A stretch of 39,939 nt of DNA, taken from IMG/VR virus record IMGVR_UViG_3300010403_000038, positions 1-39,939 of that record; one strand, written 5' to 3'. Below the pieces are notes generated by a model. It searched no databases, was not told where the DNA came from, and saw nothing but the letters and a program-made list of their open reading frames with translations. Made by a program: the position numbers and the translations under genes. The first letter of the stretch is position 1, and each line of letters opens with the position of its first letter. This DNA is from a virus. Below, one piece after another: positions 7,617 through 14,855 of the stretch.

Positions 7617-9584
7617 ATGGCCGACATCAATGCGCGCACCCGACTCCTGACCGGTACCCCCGCGGATTGGGCCGCCAACGATCTGGTGCTCGGCCTGGGC
7701 GAGCTCGTGATCGAGAGCGTGGGGACACTCGTCAAATTCAAGGCCGGAGACGGCTCGACCCGTTACTCGGGCTTGCCCTTCGTGACAGCCGTCCCCGACA
7801 TCCCGCCGGAGTACGTCACGCAGGACGAGGGCGATGCGCGCTATCTCCAGCTCGCCGGTATCTCGATGACGTCGACGCCGAACCTCGTACCGCGCATGGG
7901 CGCCAACGGCATGCTCGATGCGGCCATGATCCCGCTGCCGCCGGCCATCGCCGTGACGACAGGCATCGTCGATGCAGGCAAATTGATCAAGACAGCGCCG
8001 ACGGGCAAGCTCGATCTCACGTTCCTGCCCGCCATCATCGCGACCTCGGCGGGCGCGCCTGATGCTGACAAGCTAGTCAAAACGAACCTGAGCGGCAAAG
8101 TCGACCTGACCTTCCTGCCCCCGATCATCGCGGTGTCCGCGGGCGCGGCCGACGCGGGCAAGCTGGTCAAGACCGCGGCCTCGGGCAAGATCGACCCGTC
8201 GCTGATCACGATCACGACGGGGAAGTACAAGGGCACGGCCGACGGCACGGCAGCGCGGCCGGCAGGCACTTACATCGCTGGCGACTATTTCATCAACTCG
8301 GGTTCCGGTCTGGCCGACGCATCCTGGGGGCTGCCCGTCGACACCGTGGTCGTGCCGAACCAACAGCTCTATTTCAACGGCTCGACCTGGGACGTCGTAG
8401 GCAGTGGCGATACGTCGGTGATGTTGCTCCCCGATGGCACGGCAGCCATGCCGGGCCTCGGGTTCCTCGCCGACCAATCGACCGGCCTGTGGCGCCCGAA
8501 TTCGCGCAGCCTGGGCATTTCGGTCGGCGGTCTGGAGAAGATGCGGGCGAACGCGCCGACCGCGACCGACGCCGAGCTCCTCGTTGGCCTCCCGGCGAGC
8601 GTGCAGTCGCCGGCGCCCGTGGCCGGCCACGGGCTGCTCGAGCTCGCGGGCAGCAACCATGCACGCATCAACCTCGATGCGGCAGGCGTCGTCGCGGCTT
8701 TCTTTTTTGCGAGCTCAAATTTCGTGCAGATCGGCTCGGTGATCGCAAAGCCGCTGGCGTTGTGGACGGCCAATGCCGAGAAAGCCCGTCTCACGGAATC
8801 GGCCGACGCGCAATTGCTCGTCGGCAACACCAGCGCCATTGCCGGTGGCACGGGGCGCGGCCTAGTCAACATCAACGGCACGAGCGACGCGGCGCTCGTG
8901 CTCGCCTCGGGTAACACGATGCGCGGTTACCTGCTGGCAACCACCGGCGGGATGACGGTGGATTCCGAAGGGAGTGCTCTCCTTTTCAGTTTGTCAGGTC
9001 AGGAAAAAGTACGCATTCCCAGCGGGACGGATTCGCAATTGCTGGTCGGAACTCCTACGACATCGCTCACCTCCGCGGGTCGTGGCGTGATCGAGCTCAG
9101 TGGCACGTCGGCCGCCATGCTGGCCATGAGCAAAGCTGGCGTGCCGAAATTGAACATGCTGACAGACGGCACGCTAGCCTACTTTCAGGCCGTGTCGATT
9201 CCGCTGCTGTTCTATCAAGGAGGCACCGAAGTTGCGCGCATCGATACCGACTTCAAGCTCAAATACCAAAGCCTCGAGGTCGGCTGGCGCAGCTTGCCGA
9301 TGACGGTAGTCAGCAGTTTCTACAATTGCGGCGTCTCCGACAAAGGCAAGTGTGTTGTTCAGGTGGGCGCCGCGGGTGTCGGTTTCAGCGGCAACACCTT
9401 CGATTCGGGGGATGTCGTGACGATCATGAATCGCAACGCCGGCGCGATCGGTATCGCCACGGTCGGCGTCACGCTGTCCTGGGGGGCTTTAACCGGGGCG
9501 CGCACGCTCGCGCCAAATGGCGTCGTGACCGCGTTGTTCGTCGGTCTCAATACTGCAGTCCTGACGGGGTCGGGGCTGTCATGA
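7617..9584 (+). CDS. Tail fibre protein with internal repeats
   Basis: 655 residues. I place the start at ATG 7617, after GAAGGGG, although the frame is open further upstream; from there the protein begins MADINARTRLL, a typical fibre N-terminus (LVLGLGELVIE). Residues about 119-197 hold nearly three copies of a 30-residue repeat with AGKLVKT and DLTFLP motifs. Further on are three copies of a beta unit starting LLVG and continuing with G-(R/H)-G, as seen in many trimeric phage fibres. It is likely to mediate adsorption. The C-terminus (GVVTALFVGLNTAVLTGSG) looks like a beta-structured end domain. Confidence 0.78.
   Translation: MADINARTRLLTGTPADWAANDLVLGLGELVIESVGTLVKFKAGDGSTRYSGLPFVTAVPDIPPEYVTQDEGDARYLQLAGISMTSTPNLVPRMGANGMLDAAMIPLPPAIAVTTGIVDAGKLIKTAPTGKLDLTFLPAIIATSAGAPDADKLVKTNLSGKVDLTFLPPIIAVSAGAADAGKLVKTAASGKIDPSLITITTGKYKGTADGTAARPAGTYIAGDYFINSGSGLADASWGLPVDTVVVPNQQLYFNGSTWDVVGSGDTSVMLLPDGTAAMPGLGFLADQSTGLWRPNSRSLGISVGGLEKMRANAPTATDAELLVGLPASVQSPAPVAGHGLLELAGSNHARINLDAAGVVAAFFFASSNFVQIGSVIAKPLALWTANAEKARLTESADAQLLVGNTSAIAGGTGRGLVNINGTSDAALVLASGNTMRGYLLATTGGMTVDSEGSALLFSLSGQEKVRIPSGTDSQLLVGTPTTSLTSAGRGVIELSGTSAAMLAMSKAGVPKLNMLTDGTLAYFQAVSIPLLFYQGGTEVARIDTDFKLKYQSLEVGWRSLPMTVVSSFYNCGVSDKGKCVVQVGAAGVGFSGNTFDSGDVVTIMNRNAGAIGIATVGVTLSWGALTGARTLAPNGVVTALFVGLNTAVLTGSGLS
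7971..8207 (+). repeat. Tandem 90-bp (30-residue) repeats within the fibre gene
   Basis: Two full copies (7971-8060, 8061-8150) and a partial third (8151-8207) encode units starting D-A-(G/D)-K-L and containing DLTFLP followed by IIA. In-frame repeats like these lengthen fibre shafts and are recombination-prone. Confidence 0.75.
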
Positions 9585-10015
9585 CGGGTATTCTGAATGT
9601 GCTCGCGGCAGGGAGCAGCCCCGACTATGGCGGGATCGACGGCTCGGCCACGCTGCGCGACGTTCGAGGTGGCGCGAATGCGATTTGTGGCATTCAGCTC
9701 AATCATGACGGCTCGATCACGCCGTACGGAAACCAGACCACCGTGCCCGCACGCTGGCACAAGAGCAGCACCCCGCCCATGATGTGGGCGACCAATACGC
9801 TCGAATCCGGGGCCGCCTGGGTGGCCGGCAGTACCAATGGGCCACTCGCCGAAGTCGGCGGCGGCTCCGAAATAGGCCCGCCGCTCTGGCAATGGCTACA
9901 GTCGACGGTCGGATCGAAGAGCGCGACCGGTACGATTCGGATCTATGCCAACGCCGCAGGGACGCAACTCGCGGCATCGCTCACGTACACGGTTTTCGCC
10001 CAGCGCACATCCTGA
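9581..10015 (+). CDS. Hypothetical protein downstream of the tail fibre
   Basis: 144 residues from ATG 9581, which overlaps the fibre stop (ATGA), so it is coupled to fibre translation. The protein is Gly/Ser/Thr-rich, probably all-beta, with several Trp residues (LWQWLQS) and a C-terminal strand (LTYTVFAQ). There is no signal peptide, membrane segment or catalytic motif. The tight coupling suggests a fibre-associated protein, such as a tip domain or chaperone. I do not recognise the family. Confidence 0.5.
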   Translation: MTGILNVLAAGSSPDYGGIDGSATLRDVRGGANAICGIQLNHDGSITPYGNQTTVPARWHKSSTPPMMWATNTLESGAAWVAGSTNGPLAEVGGGSEIGPPLWQWLQSTVGSKSATGTIRIYANAAGTQLAASLTYTVFAQRTS

Positions 10016-10028
10016 AAGGAGCTTTGTA

Positions 10029-10283
10029 ATGGATCGCTATTCGATCACCTTCACGTCGGCCGATCTGGGCTACGTGCGACAAGTGCTGGGGCAACGCCCC
10101 TTCGACGAAGTCGTGCACCTCATCGCGGACATGGCGCAGCAACGCGCCGAGCAGGATCGACCGCCGCAGGCCGCGCCCACCATACAGCCCGGGCCAGCGC
10201 GCACTCGTCGCGGTCGTCCGCCGCAAACGAAGCCTGTCGTCGGCAATGGTGCGACGTATGACCCGGACAGCCCTGGCCTGTAG
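10029..10283 (+). CDS. Small conserved-type phage protein
   Basis: 84 residues. It has a strong AAAGGAG ribosome-binding site before ATG 10029. The N-terminal half (ADLGYVRQVLGQRPFDEVVHLI) resembles short helical phage proteins of the pattern 'l..l...L...Pf..v..li..i' that occur near tail fibre genes. The C-terminal half is Pro/Arg-rich and contains RRGRPP, like an AT-hook. Function is unknown. Confidence 0.55.
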   Translation: MDRYSITFTSADLGYVRQVLGQRPFDEVVHLIADMAQQRAEQDRPPQAAPTIQPGPARTRRGRPPQTKPVVGNGATYDPDSPGL

Positions 10284-10473
10284 CGCGTTCGTCCTCACAG
10301 GCTGCATGACGATGGACGGCCCGTGTCAGCTCGACGTCGAGCGCGACGCCGACGCCGGGCGCGTCGAGGTGCACTGCGAGGCCGGCGGTACGGTATCGAT
10401 CCTCGCGCCCGGCGGTCTTCTCGAACGCGCTGGCCGAGCGATCTCCGGTTCACGCGCCGCGAGCGCGCCGTAG
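10246..10473 (+). CDS. Small predicted lipoprotein
   Basis: 75 residues from ATG 10246, or 71 from ATG 10258. A basic start (MVRRMTRT), a short hydrophobic stretch and the lipobox LTGC place lipidation at Cys20; the mature part is about 56 residues. It overlaps the previous gene by 38 bases in another frame. It is the last plus-strand gene of the late operon, where lysis or superinfection-exclusion lipoproteins often lie. It is not Pro-rich and has no partner with a membrane anchor, so it is not an obvious Rz1 spanin. It may be an outer-membrane lipoprotein that blocks receptors or aids lysis; this is inference. Confidence 0.55.
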   Translation: MVRRMTRTALACSAFVLTGCMTMDGPCQLDVERDADAGRVEVHCEAGGTVSILAPGGLLERAGRAISGSRAASAP

Positions 10474-10476
10474 GCT

Positions 10477-10656
10477 TTAAGGCCCGAGCCGCGTCGCGTG
10501 CTCGCACCAATAGCCGATCCACTTACGCAGGATCGGCGCGCAGCGCACGACGTGCCCTCTGCTGACGACGAAGCCCGCGACGAAGGCGCGCTGATCGACC
10601 TGATATACCCCGTCGGGTAGCGTCGTGCGAGGCCGATAGATCCAGGGGTGGGTCAC
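10477..10656 (-). CDS. Small hypothetical protein with GTG start
   Basis: 59 residues. The start is GTG at 10656, overlapping the stop of the upstream beta-helix gene (GTGA), so it is the last gene of that minus-strand operon. The sequence PDGVYQVDQRAFVAGFVV followed by CAPILRKWIGYW resembles a short protein widespread in proteobacterial phages (pattern 'lPdGvY.vd....aGfvv..g.v..CAPilr'). Function is unknown. It ends 4 bases from the convergent lipoprotein gene. Confidence 0.6.
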   Translation of the reverse strand: MTHPWIYRPRTTLPDGVYQVDQRAFVAGFVVSRGHVVRCAPILRKWIGYWCEHATRLGP

Positions 10657-11741
10657 ACGAGCCAGCGGTTCGCGATCGCCTGGAGCGGGCACCAGCGCCG
10701 GTGCGCGAAGTCTTTTAGGCCGCCGACGCCGGTAATGCGGTGCCCAGGCATCGCCGCGCGCGTCCGCCCGTTGAGGTAGTGGAGCGCGCGCTTCGCGGTA
10801 TAGCCACCGTGCACGCAGCCGCCCGTAACGATGACGTCTTCGTTCACGCCTGCGAACTCGTAGCCGTGCATCGGGCTGACGATTCCTGAGCCGTCGTCGT
10901 TCGCGCCGGCCCACATGAGGACGCCCGTCGCCGTGATGACAGAGGAATCTTCGGCGTAGAAGTGCGCTGACTGCCCCGCGTCGGTCAACCCCGCACGCCC
11001 CGGCCTTTCGCTCGCGACGGAGCCGCCGAATTGAATGTGGAGGCAACGCCGCATGAAGACCGAGGCCGTCGCCGCGCGATCCATCTGGACGCCGTCGAAG
11101 GTCCAGTCGCGCACCGGCGCGGAGCTATCCCCCGCGAGCCGGAAGTGCTCGCCTAACTTCGACCATTCGTAGCGCCCGGCGATCACGCGAACGTGGTTGG
11201 CGCCGGGGTGCGCGTAGACGCTCGTACCGCAGTCGGCGACGATACACCCGATCAGCTCGGAGTCCACCGGCGAGACGATGCCGTGACGGACAGCACGCAT
11301 CACGCGGCAATGCCGCGCGGTCAGCACCGCGCTGTAGGTCGAGCTCCCGCGTACCTTTCCGCCGATGCCGTCCAGAGGATCGACGATATACAGCAGGTCG
11401 AGGGTGAGGTGCTGCGAGCCGCCCGAAATCGCCGTACAGGTGCCATCGATGCAGTCGATCGTGAAACTCTTCAGCGTGACGCCGCGCCCGCGCGTCTGAT
11501 CTGTGAAATCGAAAATAGCCTCGGCGCCCGGTACTGGCACGAGACATGGCGTGTTGTACGACGCCGGCTCGACGTAGTTGGGGCCACCGGTTCCGTAGAG
11601 CGTCGAGCCGTTGCCGAAGCTCACATGCCCGATCGCGTAGGTGCAACCTCGTACGAGCTCGGCCGTGTTGCCGTCCTGCGCGAACGCGGCGTTGAATGCA
11701 GGGGTATCGTCCGCGCCCGAGGGTTCGAGGACGGTGTGCAT
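10653..11741 (-). CDS. Right-handed beta-helix (pectate lyase-like) protein
   Basis: 362 residues. The N-terminus (SGADDTPAFNAAFAQDG, then GSTLYGTGG) is the standard opening of pectate-lyase-superfamily beta-helix proteins and phage tailspikes. Repeated short strands with regular Gly/Asn/Val spacing follow to about residue 330. There is no signal peptide. The start directly follows the stop of the GH5-like gene. It probably binds or cuts a surface polysaccharide, but I cannot identify catalytic residues. It is coded opposite to, and away from, the tail operon, so if it is a virion protein it is expressed from a separate transcript. Confidence 0.6.
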   Translation of the reverse strand: MHTVLEPSGADDTPAFNAAFAQDGNTAELVRGCTYAIGHVSFGNGSTLYGTGGPNYVEPASYNTPCLVPVPGAEAIFDFTDQTRGRGVTLKSFTIDCIDGTCTAISGGSQHLTLDLLYIVDPLDGIGGKVRGSSTYSAVLTARHCRVMRAVRHGIVSPVDSELIGCIVADCGTSVYAHPGANHVRVIAGRYEWSKLGEHFRLAGDSSAPVRDWTFDGVQMDRAATASVFMRRCLHIQFGGSVASERPGRAGLTDAGQSAHFYAEDSSVITATGVLMWAGANDDGSGIVSPMHGYEFAGVNEDVIVTGGCVHGGYTAKRALHYLNGRTRAAMPGHRITGVGGLKDFAHRRWCPLQAIANRWLV

Positions 11742-12773
11742 TCAGGCCGCCCAAAAGTCTTCGAGGACAGCGACTTCGTCGGCTTTCTGTATCCAGCCCG
11801 TGCCGGTCGAATTCTTGTAGTTCAGTCCGTAGTCGCGTTCATCATCGGTGTTCTGTTTATTTTGCCACCACGTGTAGCCGACCGCGTGTTGGTCCATCGC
11901 TCGCAGGGCGCGATCCATCAATTTTCGATCAGGGTCGTAGTTCGTCTTGCGCCCGAGCTGCTGCACGAAGACGGGGACGCCGTGCGCGTCTCGCATCCGC
12001 ACGAGGGCGGCGAGTCCCTCGTCGAACTTCGAGGGGTTCGACACGTAGGAGTTCAGCAGGTTGCCCGTATAGACCACGTCCGTGCGTTCGGGGAGATACG
12101 CTTCCTCGCACAGCTTGATGTTATAGCCGTCGTACGGCCCAATAAGAAACGGTGTGTCCATGTCAATGTGCGGCTGCCGGATGGCCGCGATGCATTCGCG
12201 ATAGAACTCGCGCACAGGCGCCGCGTACTCCGGCCCGCGCTCGCCCGCGAGCTCGGGGCCGAGTTCGAGGAAGGCGATCTTCGCGACCGTGCGCAGGCGC
12301 GCCGCGGCCGCCGGCCAGACGATTTGCGAAAACACGCGTCGCATCGACGGGTCGGTGAAAAAGTTGCGACCTCGCGCGCCCCACGACTGGTAGGGATCGC
12401 AATAGGCCATTGTGCCGGCGTCCTGCGTCCCCGATTGCCCGCAGTTGGAATCGATGAAGGGAACGACCCACATCCCTTCCTGCGCGACGGCGGTGATCAG
12501 GCCGAGCCAGCGCTCGAAGTGAGCGCGTCGCAGGAAGGCGAAGGCATCGTTGTCGCGCGCGTCGACCGTCGGGTCGCCCCACTTGCCCCACCAGCGCAGG
12601 GCCACGCGTACGATATCCGAGCCCATCGCAGCGACCTGCACGGCGTCGAGCGGATCGTCTTCGCCCCAGCTTCCGAAGTTCAGGCCGCGGGGGACGAACT
12701 CCGAGCCGTTCGGCTTGAGGAGGCGAGGGCCGTCGACGCGCAGGCGCGGGGGCAGCTCAGTCGAATCGTGCAT
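11742..12773 (-). CDS. GH5-like glycoside hydrolase-fold protein, nucleophile apparently lost
   Basis: 343 residues. The features of a GH5 (cellulase-type) TIM barrel are visible: PRGLNFGSW near residue 28, the VRVALRWW strand with Arg56, a FLELGPE segment (168-174) at the place of the acid/base strand, VPVFVQQLG (266-274) at the nucleophile strand, and the aromatic YTWW (300-303) of strand 8. In active GH5 enzymes the seventh strand ends with an invariant Glu (usually E-F-G or E-W-G). Here Gln272 stands at that place. It may therefore bind glycan without cutting it. No signal peptide is seen. It is coupled to the downstream beta-helix gene. Confidence 0.6.
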   Translation of the reverse strand: MHDSTELPPRLRVDGPRLLKPNGSEFVPRGLNFGSWGEDDPLDAVQVAAMGSDIVRVALRWWGKWGDPTVDARDNDAFAFLRRAHFERWLGLITAVAQEGMWVVPFIDSNCGQSGTQDAGTMAYCDPYQSWGARGRNFFTDPSMRRVFSQIVWPAAAARLRTVAKIAFLELGPELAGERGPEYAAPVREFYRECIAAIRQPHIDMDTPFLIGPYDGYNIKLCEEAYLPERTDVVYTGNLLNSYVSNPSKFDEGLAALVRMRDAHGVPVFVQQLGRKTNYDPDRKLMDRALRAMDQHAVGYTWWQNKQNTDDERDYGLNYKNSTGTGWIQKADEVAVLEDFWAA

Positions 12774-12817
12774 GGCCGACCCTCTTACTACGAACTCCGA
12801 TTAAGCCTTCCGGGGAT

Positions 12818-13051
12818 TCAAGCGCCCGGTAGTGGCGGGGCCGGCATCCAATACGTCGGCGTGGTGAGTTCGCCGCCCTCGTCGCCCTCGTCGATAGGGT
12901 CGACGCGAATCGAGAGAAACCATCGATCGTCGCGGAAGACCGCAGCCGCGAGGCTGGGTTCGGCATCCCAGGCGACGAGCACTTGCTCGTGCTCGGGCGG
13001 CAAGCCATCTTCGAGCGCGGTCCAGTCAGCGGTAGAGTCGGGCGGGATCAT
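12818..13051 (-). CDS. DUF551-like small protein
   Basis: 77 residues from ATG 13051, preceded by AGGAG about 8 bases upstream; an earlier ATG at 13078 lacks such a site. The pattern DWTALEDGLPPEHEQVLV followed by a DDRWF strand and PTYWMPAPPLP is that of DUF551 proteins, common in enterobacterial and other proteobacterial phages in accessory operons. Function is unknown. Confidence 0.65.
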   Translation of the reverse strand: MIPPDSTADWTALEDGLPPEHEQVLVAWDAEPSLAAAVFRDDRWFLSIRVDPIDEGDEGGELTTPTYWMPAPPLPGA

Positions 13052-13099
13052 GGCGTTGTCTCCTGAGAGAAGGTGCAACGTTCGCGAGTGTGCCCCAGC

Positions 13100-13507
13100 T
13101 TAGCGCTCGTCGCGAGGGTCTTTGCGCTCCAGCGGCGTATGCGTCGCGTTCGTCGCTTTACTCAACCAGACCGAGGTCTCGATCCAATTGAGGGCGAGCT
13201 GTCCGCCGATCTCGCCGAAGCCCGCGACCATGCCCACGCTCCATTCGAGCTCTGCCTTCTGGCGCTCCTGGTCGCCCGCGTACTCGGCGAGCTTTGAGCG
13301 CACGCCGACCCCGGTACGCCCGTCCTCGGTCTCGATGAGCCGCACGCGCGACCAACTCGCGCGCACATCGGTGAAGTGCTCGAATTGCCCGGCGCGTCCG
13401 GCGAGGATGACCTGCGCGCACATGTCCTGCTCGCGGAGGACGTCTTCGATCAGCGCGCGTACGTGGCGCAGGCGCTCAGCCTCGACGGCTTCGTCAATGG
13501 GTTCCAT
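13100..13507 (-). CDS. Hypothetical protein
   Basis: 135 residues, acidic N-terminal helix (IDEAVEAERLRHVRALIEDVL) followed by mixed alpha/beta. Contains a single Cys and a Gly-rich GMVAGFGEIGGQ. No family recognised. The ATG at 13507 lies inside the end of the upstream gene, which supports an operon. C-terminal residues are charged (ERKDPRDER). Confidence 0.5.
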   Translation of the reverse strand: MEPIDEAVEAERLRHVRALIEDVLREQDMCAQVILAGRAGQFEHFTDVRASWSRVRLIETEDGRTGVGVRSKLAEYAGDQERQKAELEWSVGMVAGFGEIGGQLALNWIETSVWLSKATNATHTPLERKDPRDER

Positions 13508-13880
13508 TACGGTCTTTCTCCTCGATGACCTTCGACGCTACCGCCTCTGCCTGCTGCGCCGAGGGATTCGGAGCAGCGGCGAGCAGCGCCTTATGCAGTG
13601 CAGCAATTGATGCCCGCGTGACGCCGTGCCCATACTGGAAGCGCGCGACCGTCATTGCATCGTCTTCCATCGCGCTCGTCAGCTCGATCGGAACCAACTT
13701 CCACCCTTCGGGTACCGCCGAGGATTCACGCGTGGCGAGAGCCTCCAGATAGCCGACACGAAAACCCGAACGGCGAAGCCCGATTGAGGGATCTCGCTTG
13801 CCGAGCGGTGCATCGGGGAACGCGATTTCCGCAGCACGTACGGCAGCAGCTAGGTCTGCGTGGGTAGGGACGCGGCTCAT
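13494..13880 (-). CDS. Hypothetical protein with PEGWKLVP motif
   Basis: 128 residues from ATG 13880. Contains AVPEGWKLVPIELTSAME, a short motif that recurs in small accessory proteins of many phages, followed by an Ala-rich helical C-terminus (ASIAALHKALLAAAP). No catalytic residues or membrane segment. Overlaps the next gene by 14 bases. Function unknown. Confidence 0.55.
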   Translation of the reverse strand: MSRVPTHADLAAAVRAAEIAFPDAPLGKRDPSIGLRRSGFRVGYLEALATRESSAVPEGWKLVPIELTSAMEDDAMTVARFQYGHGVTRASIAALHKALLAAAPNPSAQQAEAVASKVIEEKDRNGTH

Positions 13881-13882
13881 CG

Positions 13883-14149
13883 TTAGACTTCGTCGTTGAA
13901 TCGGCGTACGAGGTTCTGTGCTCGCAGCAGCGCTTGCCGTATTTCCATGGGTAGCGCCGCAGCATCGCGAGCCGATAGCCGGGCTAGCGTCAAGTCGTTT
14001 TGGAATTCCAGCAGTTCGGCGCAGCATATACAGACGCCTAGGTCGCCGGCCGACGGTGTCGTGGTACTGCCGGTCAGGCCGATTGCGCCCATGAATGTGG
14101 CCGCGCAGCGCGGGCAGCGCGTGTCGGTGCAGGTATAGCTGGGGGTCAT
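13883..14149 (-). CDS. Small zinc-ribbon-like protein
   Basis: 88 residues. Two Cys pairs (CPRC near residue 12 and CICC near 40) separated by about 25 residues form a probable zinc ribbon, followed by a helical C-terminus (LPMEIRQALLRAQNLVRRF). Such proteins often bind nucleic acid or protein partners. The ATG overlaps the stop of the upstream gene. No closer family is recognised. Confidence 0.55.
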   Translation of the reverse strand: MTPSYTCTDTRCPRCAATFMGAIGLTGSTTTPSAGDLGVCICCAELLEFQNDLTLARLSARDAAALPMEIRQALLRAQNLVRRFNDEV

Positions 14150-14490
14150 TGGAAGTCTGAGTCCGGGACGATGACGACGTCGCCGACGATCTGGTGCGCG
14201 GTACCGGGCGCGCAGTTGAGGTGGTACAGCACGGTGGCCTGCGCGTTGACGGGCTTGCGCGCGCGCACGGGCTTGAGGCGGATGTGCTCGGGGTCGTCTT
14301 GGACGACCTCGATGTCATAGCCGGCGTCGTCAACGATCATGACGTGTCGCGGCTGGTTCCCGAGGTGGGGGAGCGAGACGGTATCGGTCGTCTGCGCATC
14401 GATCAGCCAGCAGATGTCTTCGTAGCTGAGCGGGTAGTCGAGCACTTCGCTCGATCCATCGCAGCGCAGCAGCATTCGTACGACGCTCAT
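14146..14490 (-). CDS. DUF3846-like protein
   Basis: 114 residues. The C-terminal part has the DUF3846 order: a VMIVDDAGY strand, then PVNAQATVLYH, then QIVGDVVIVP. This family is frequent in phages and plasmids, with no established activity. The N-terminus adds about 30 residues (VLDYPLSYEDICWLI). Start and stop overlap both neighbours by ATGA. The assignment is from memory of the family pattern. Confidence 0.5.
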   Translation of the reverse strand: MSVVRMLLRCDGSSEVLDYPLSYEDICWLIDAQTTDTVSLPHLGNQPRHVMIVDDAGYDIEVVQDDPEHIRLKPVRARKPVNAQATVLYHLNCAPGTAHQIVGDVVIVPDSDFQ

Positions 14491-14672
14491 GGCGGGGGCT
14501 CCTCGAACTTGAAGTGCTCGCGCTCGAAGGCCTCGACGAGGTCGGTCAGGCGAAGCAGCTCCAGACCTTCAGGGCTCGACGGCGCGGGGTCGAGCTGCGC
14601 GAGTTCCAGGATGCGCGCCTGCAGCGCCGCATACTCGCACAGCGTCAGGCTCGGGGTGCCGTCAGGTTCCAT
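14487..14672 (-). CDS. Short protein resembling the N-terminus of HigA-type antitoxins, no HTH
   Basis: 61 residues. The segment PEGLELLRLTDLVEAFERE resembles the dimerisation region of HigA-like antitoxins (COG5499), which normally reads 'L..L..lieaYE..h'. The protein ends with FEEPPP where the DNA-binding domain should follow. It could be an antitoxin fragment, an anti-toxin mimic, or an unrelated helical protein. No toxin gene is visible beside it. It is the first gene of the operon running 14.7 to 10.5 kb. Confidence 0.45.
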   Translation of the reverse strand: MEPDGTPSLTLCEYAALQARILELAQLDPAPSSPEGLELLRLTDLVEAFEREHFKFEEPPP

Positions 14673-14855
14673 GGGCTGAACTCCTTCGAGCGAATAGAAA
14701 CTCGGGTGCCCTTGCCGTCAGCGAGAGCAGGGGGGCTGGTGCTGAATGGTTGACACCGGTTGTCAGCGACCGGCGTGCTGCTGCTGCCAAGGGAGGGAGG
14801 AGGTAGAGCTACAGCAGAGCGTTGAACACCAGCGACGCACCCGAGGGGAAAACCT
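14673..14855 (-). promoter_or_regulatory. Intergenic leader of the 14.7-10.5 kb operon with a palindrome
   Basis: 183 bases without a gene, between the 443-residue protein gene and the first gene of the next minus-strand operon. It holds TGACACCGGTTGTCA (14751-14765), with perfect 5-base arms (TGACA/TGTCA), a plausible operator. No convincing -10 box was found and no intrinsic terminator is seen. Confidence 0.35.

Noticed and set aside
11193-13103. 636-codon plus-strand frame opposite the GH5-like and beta-helix genes
   Set aside because: Antisense composition and no motif; the minus-strand frames carry recognisable folds.
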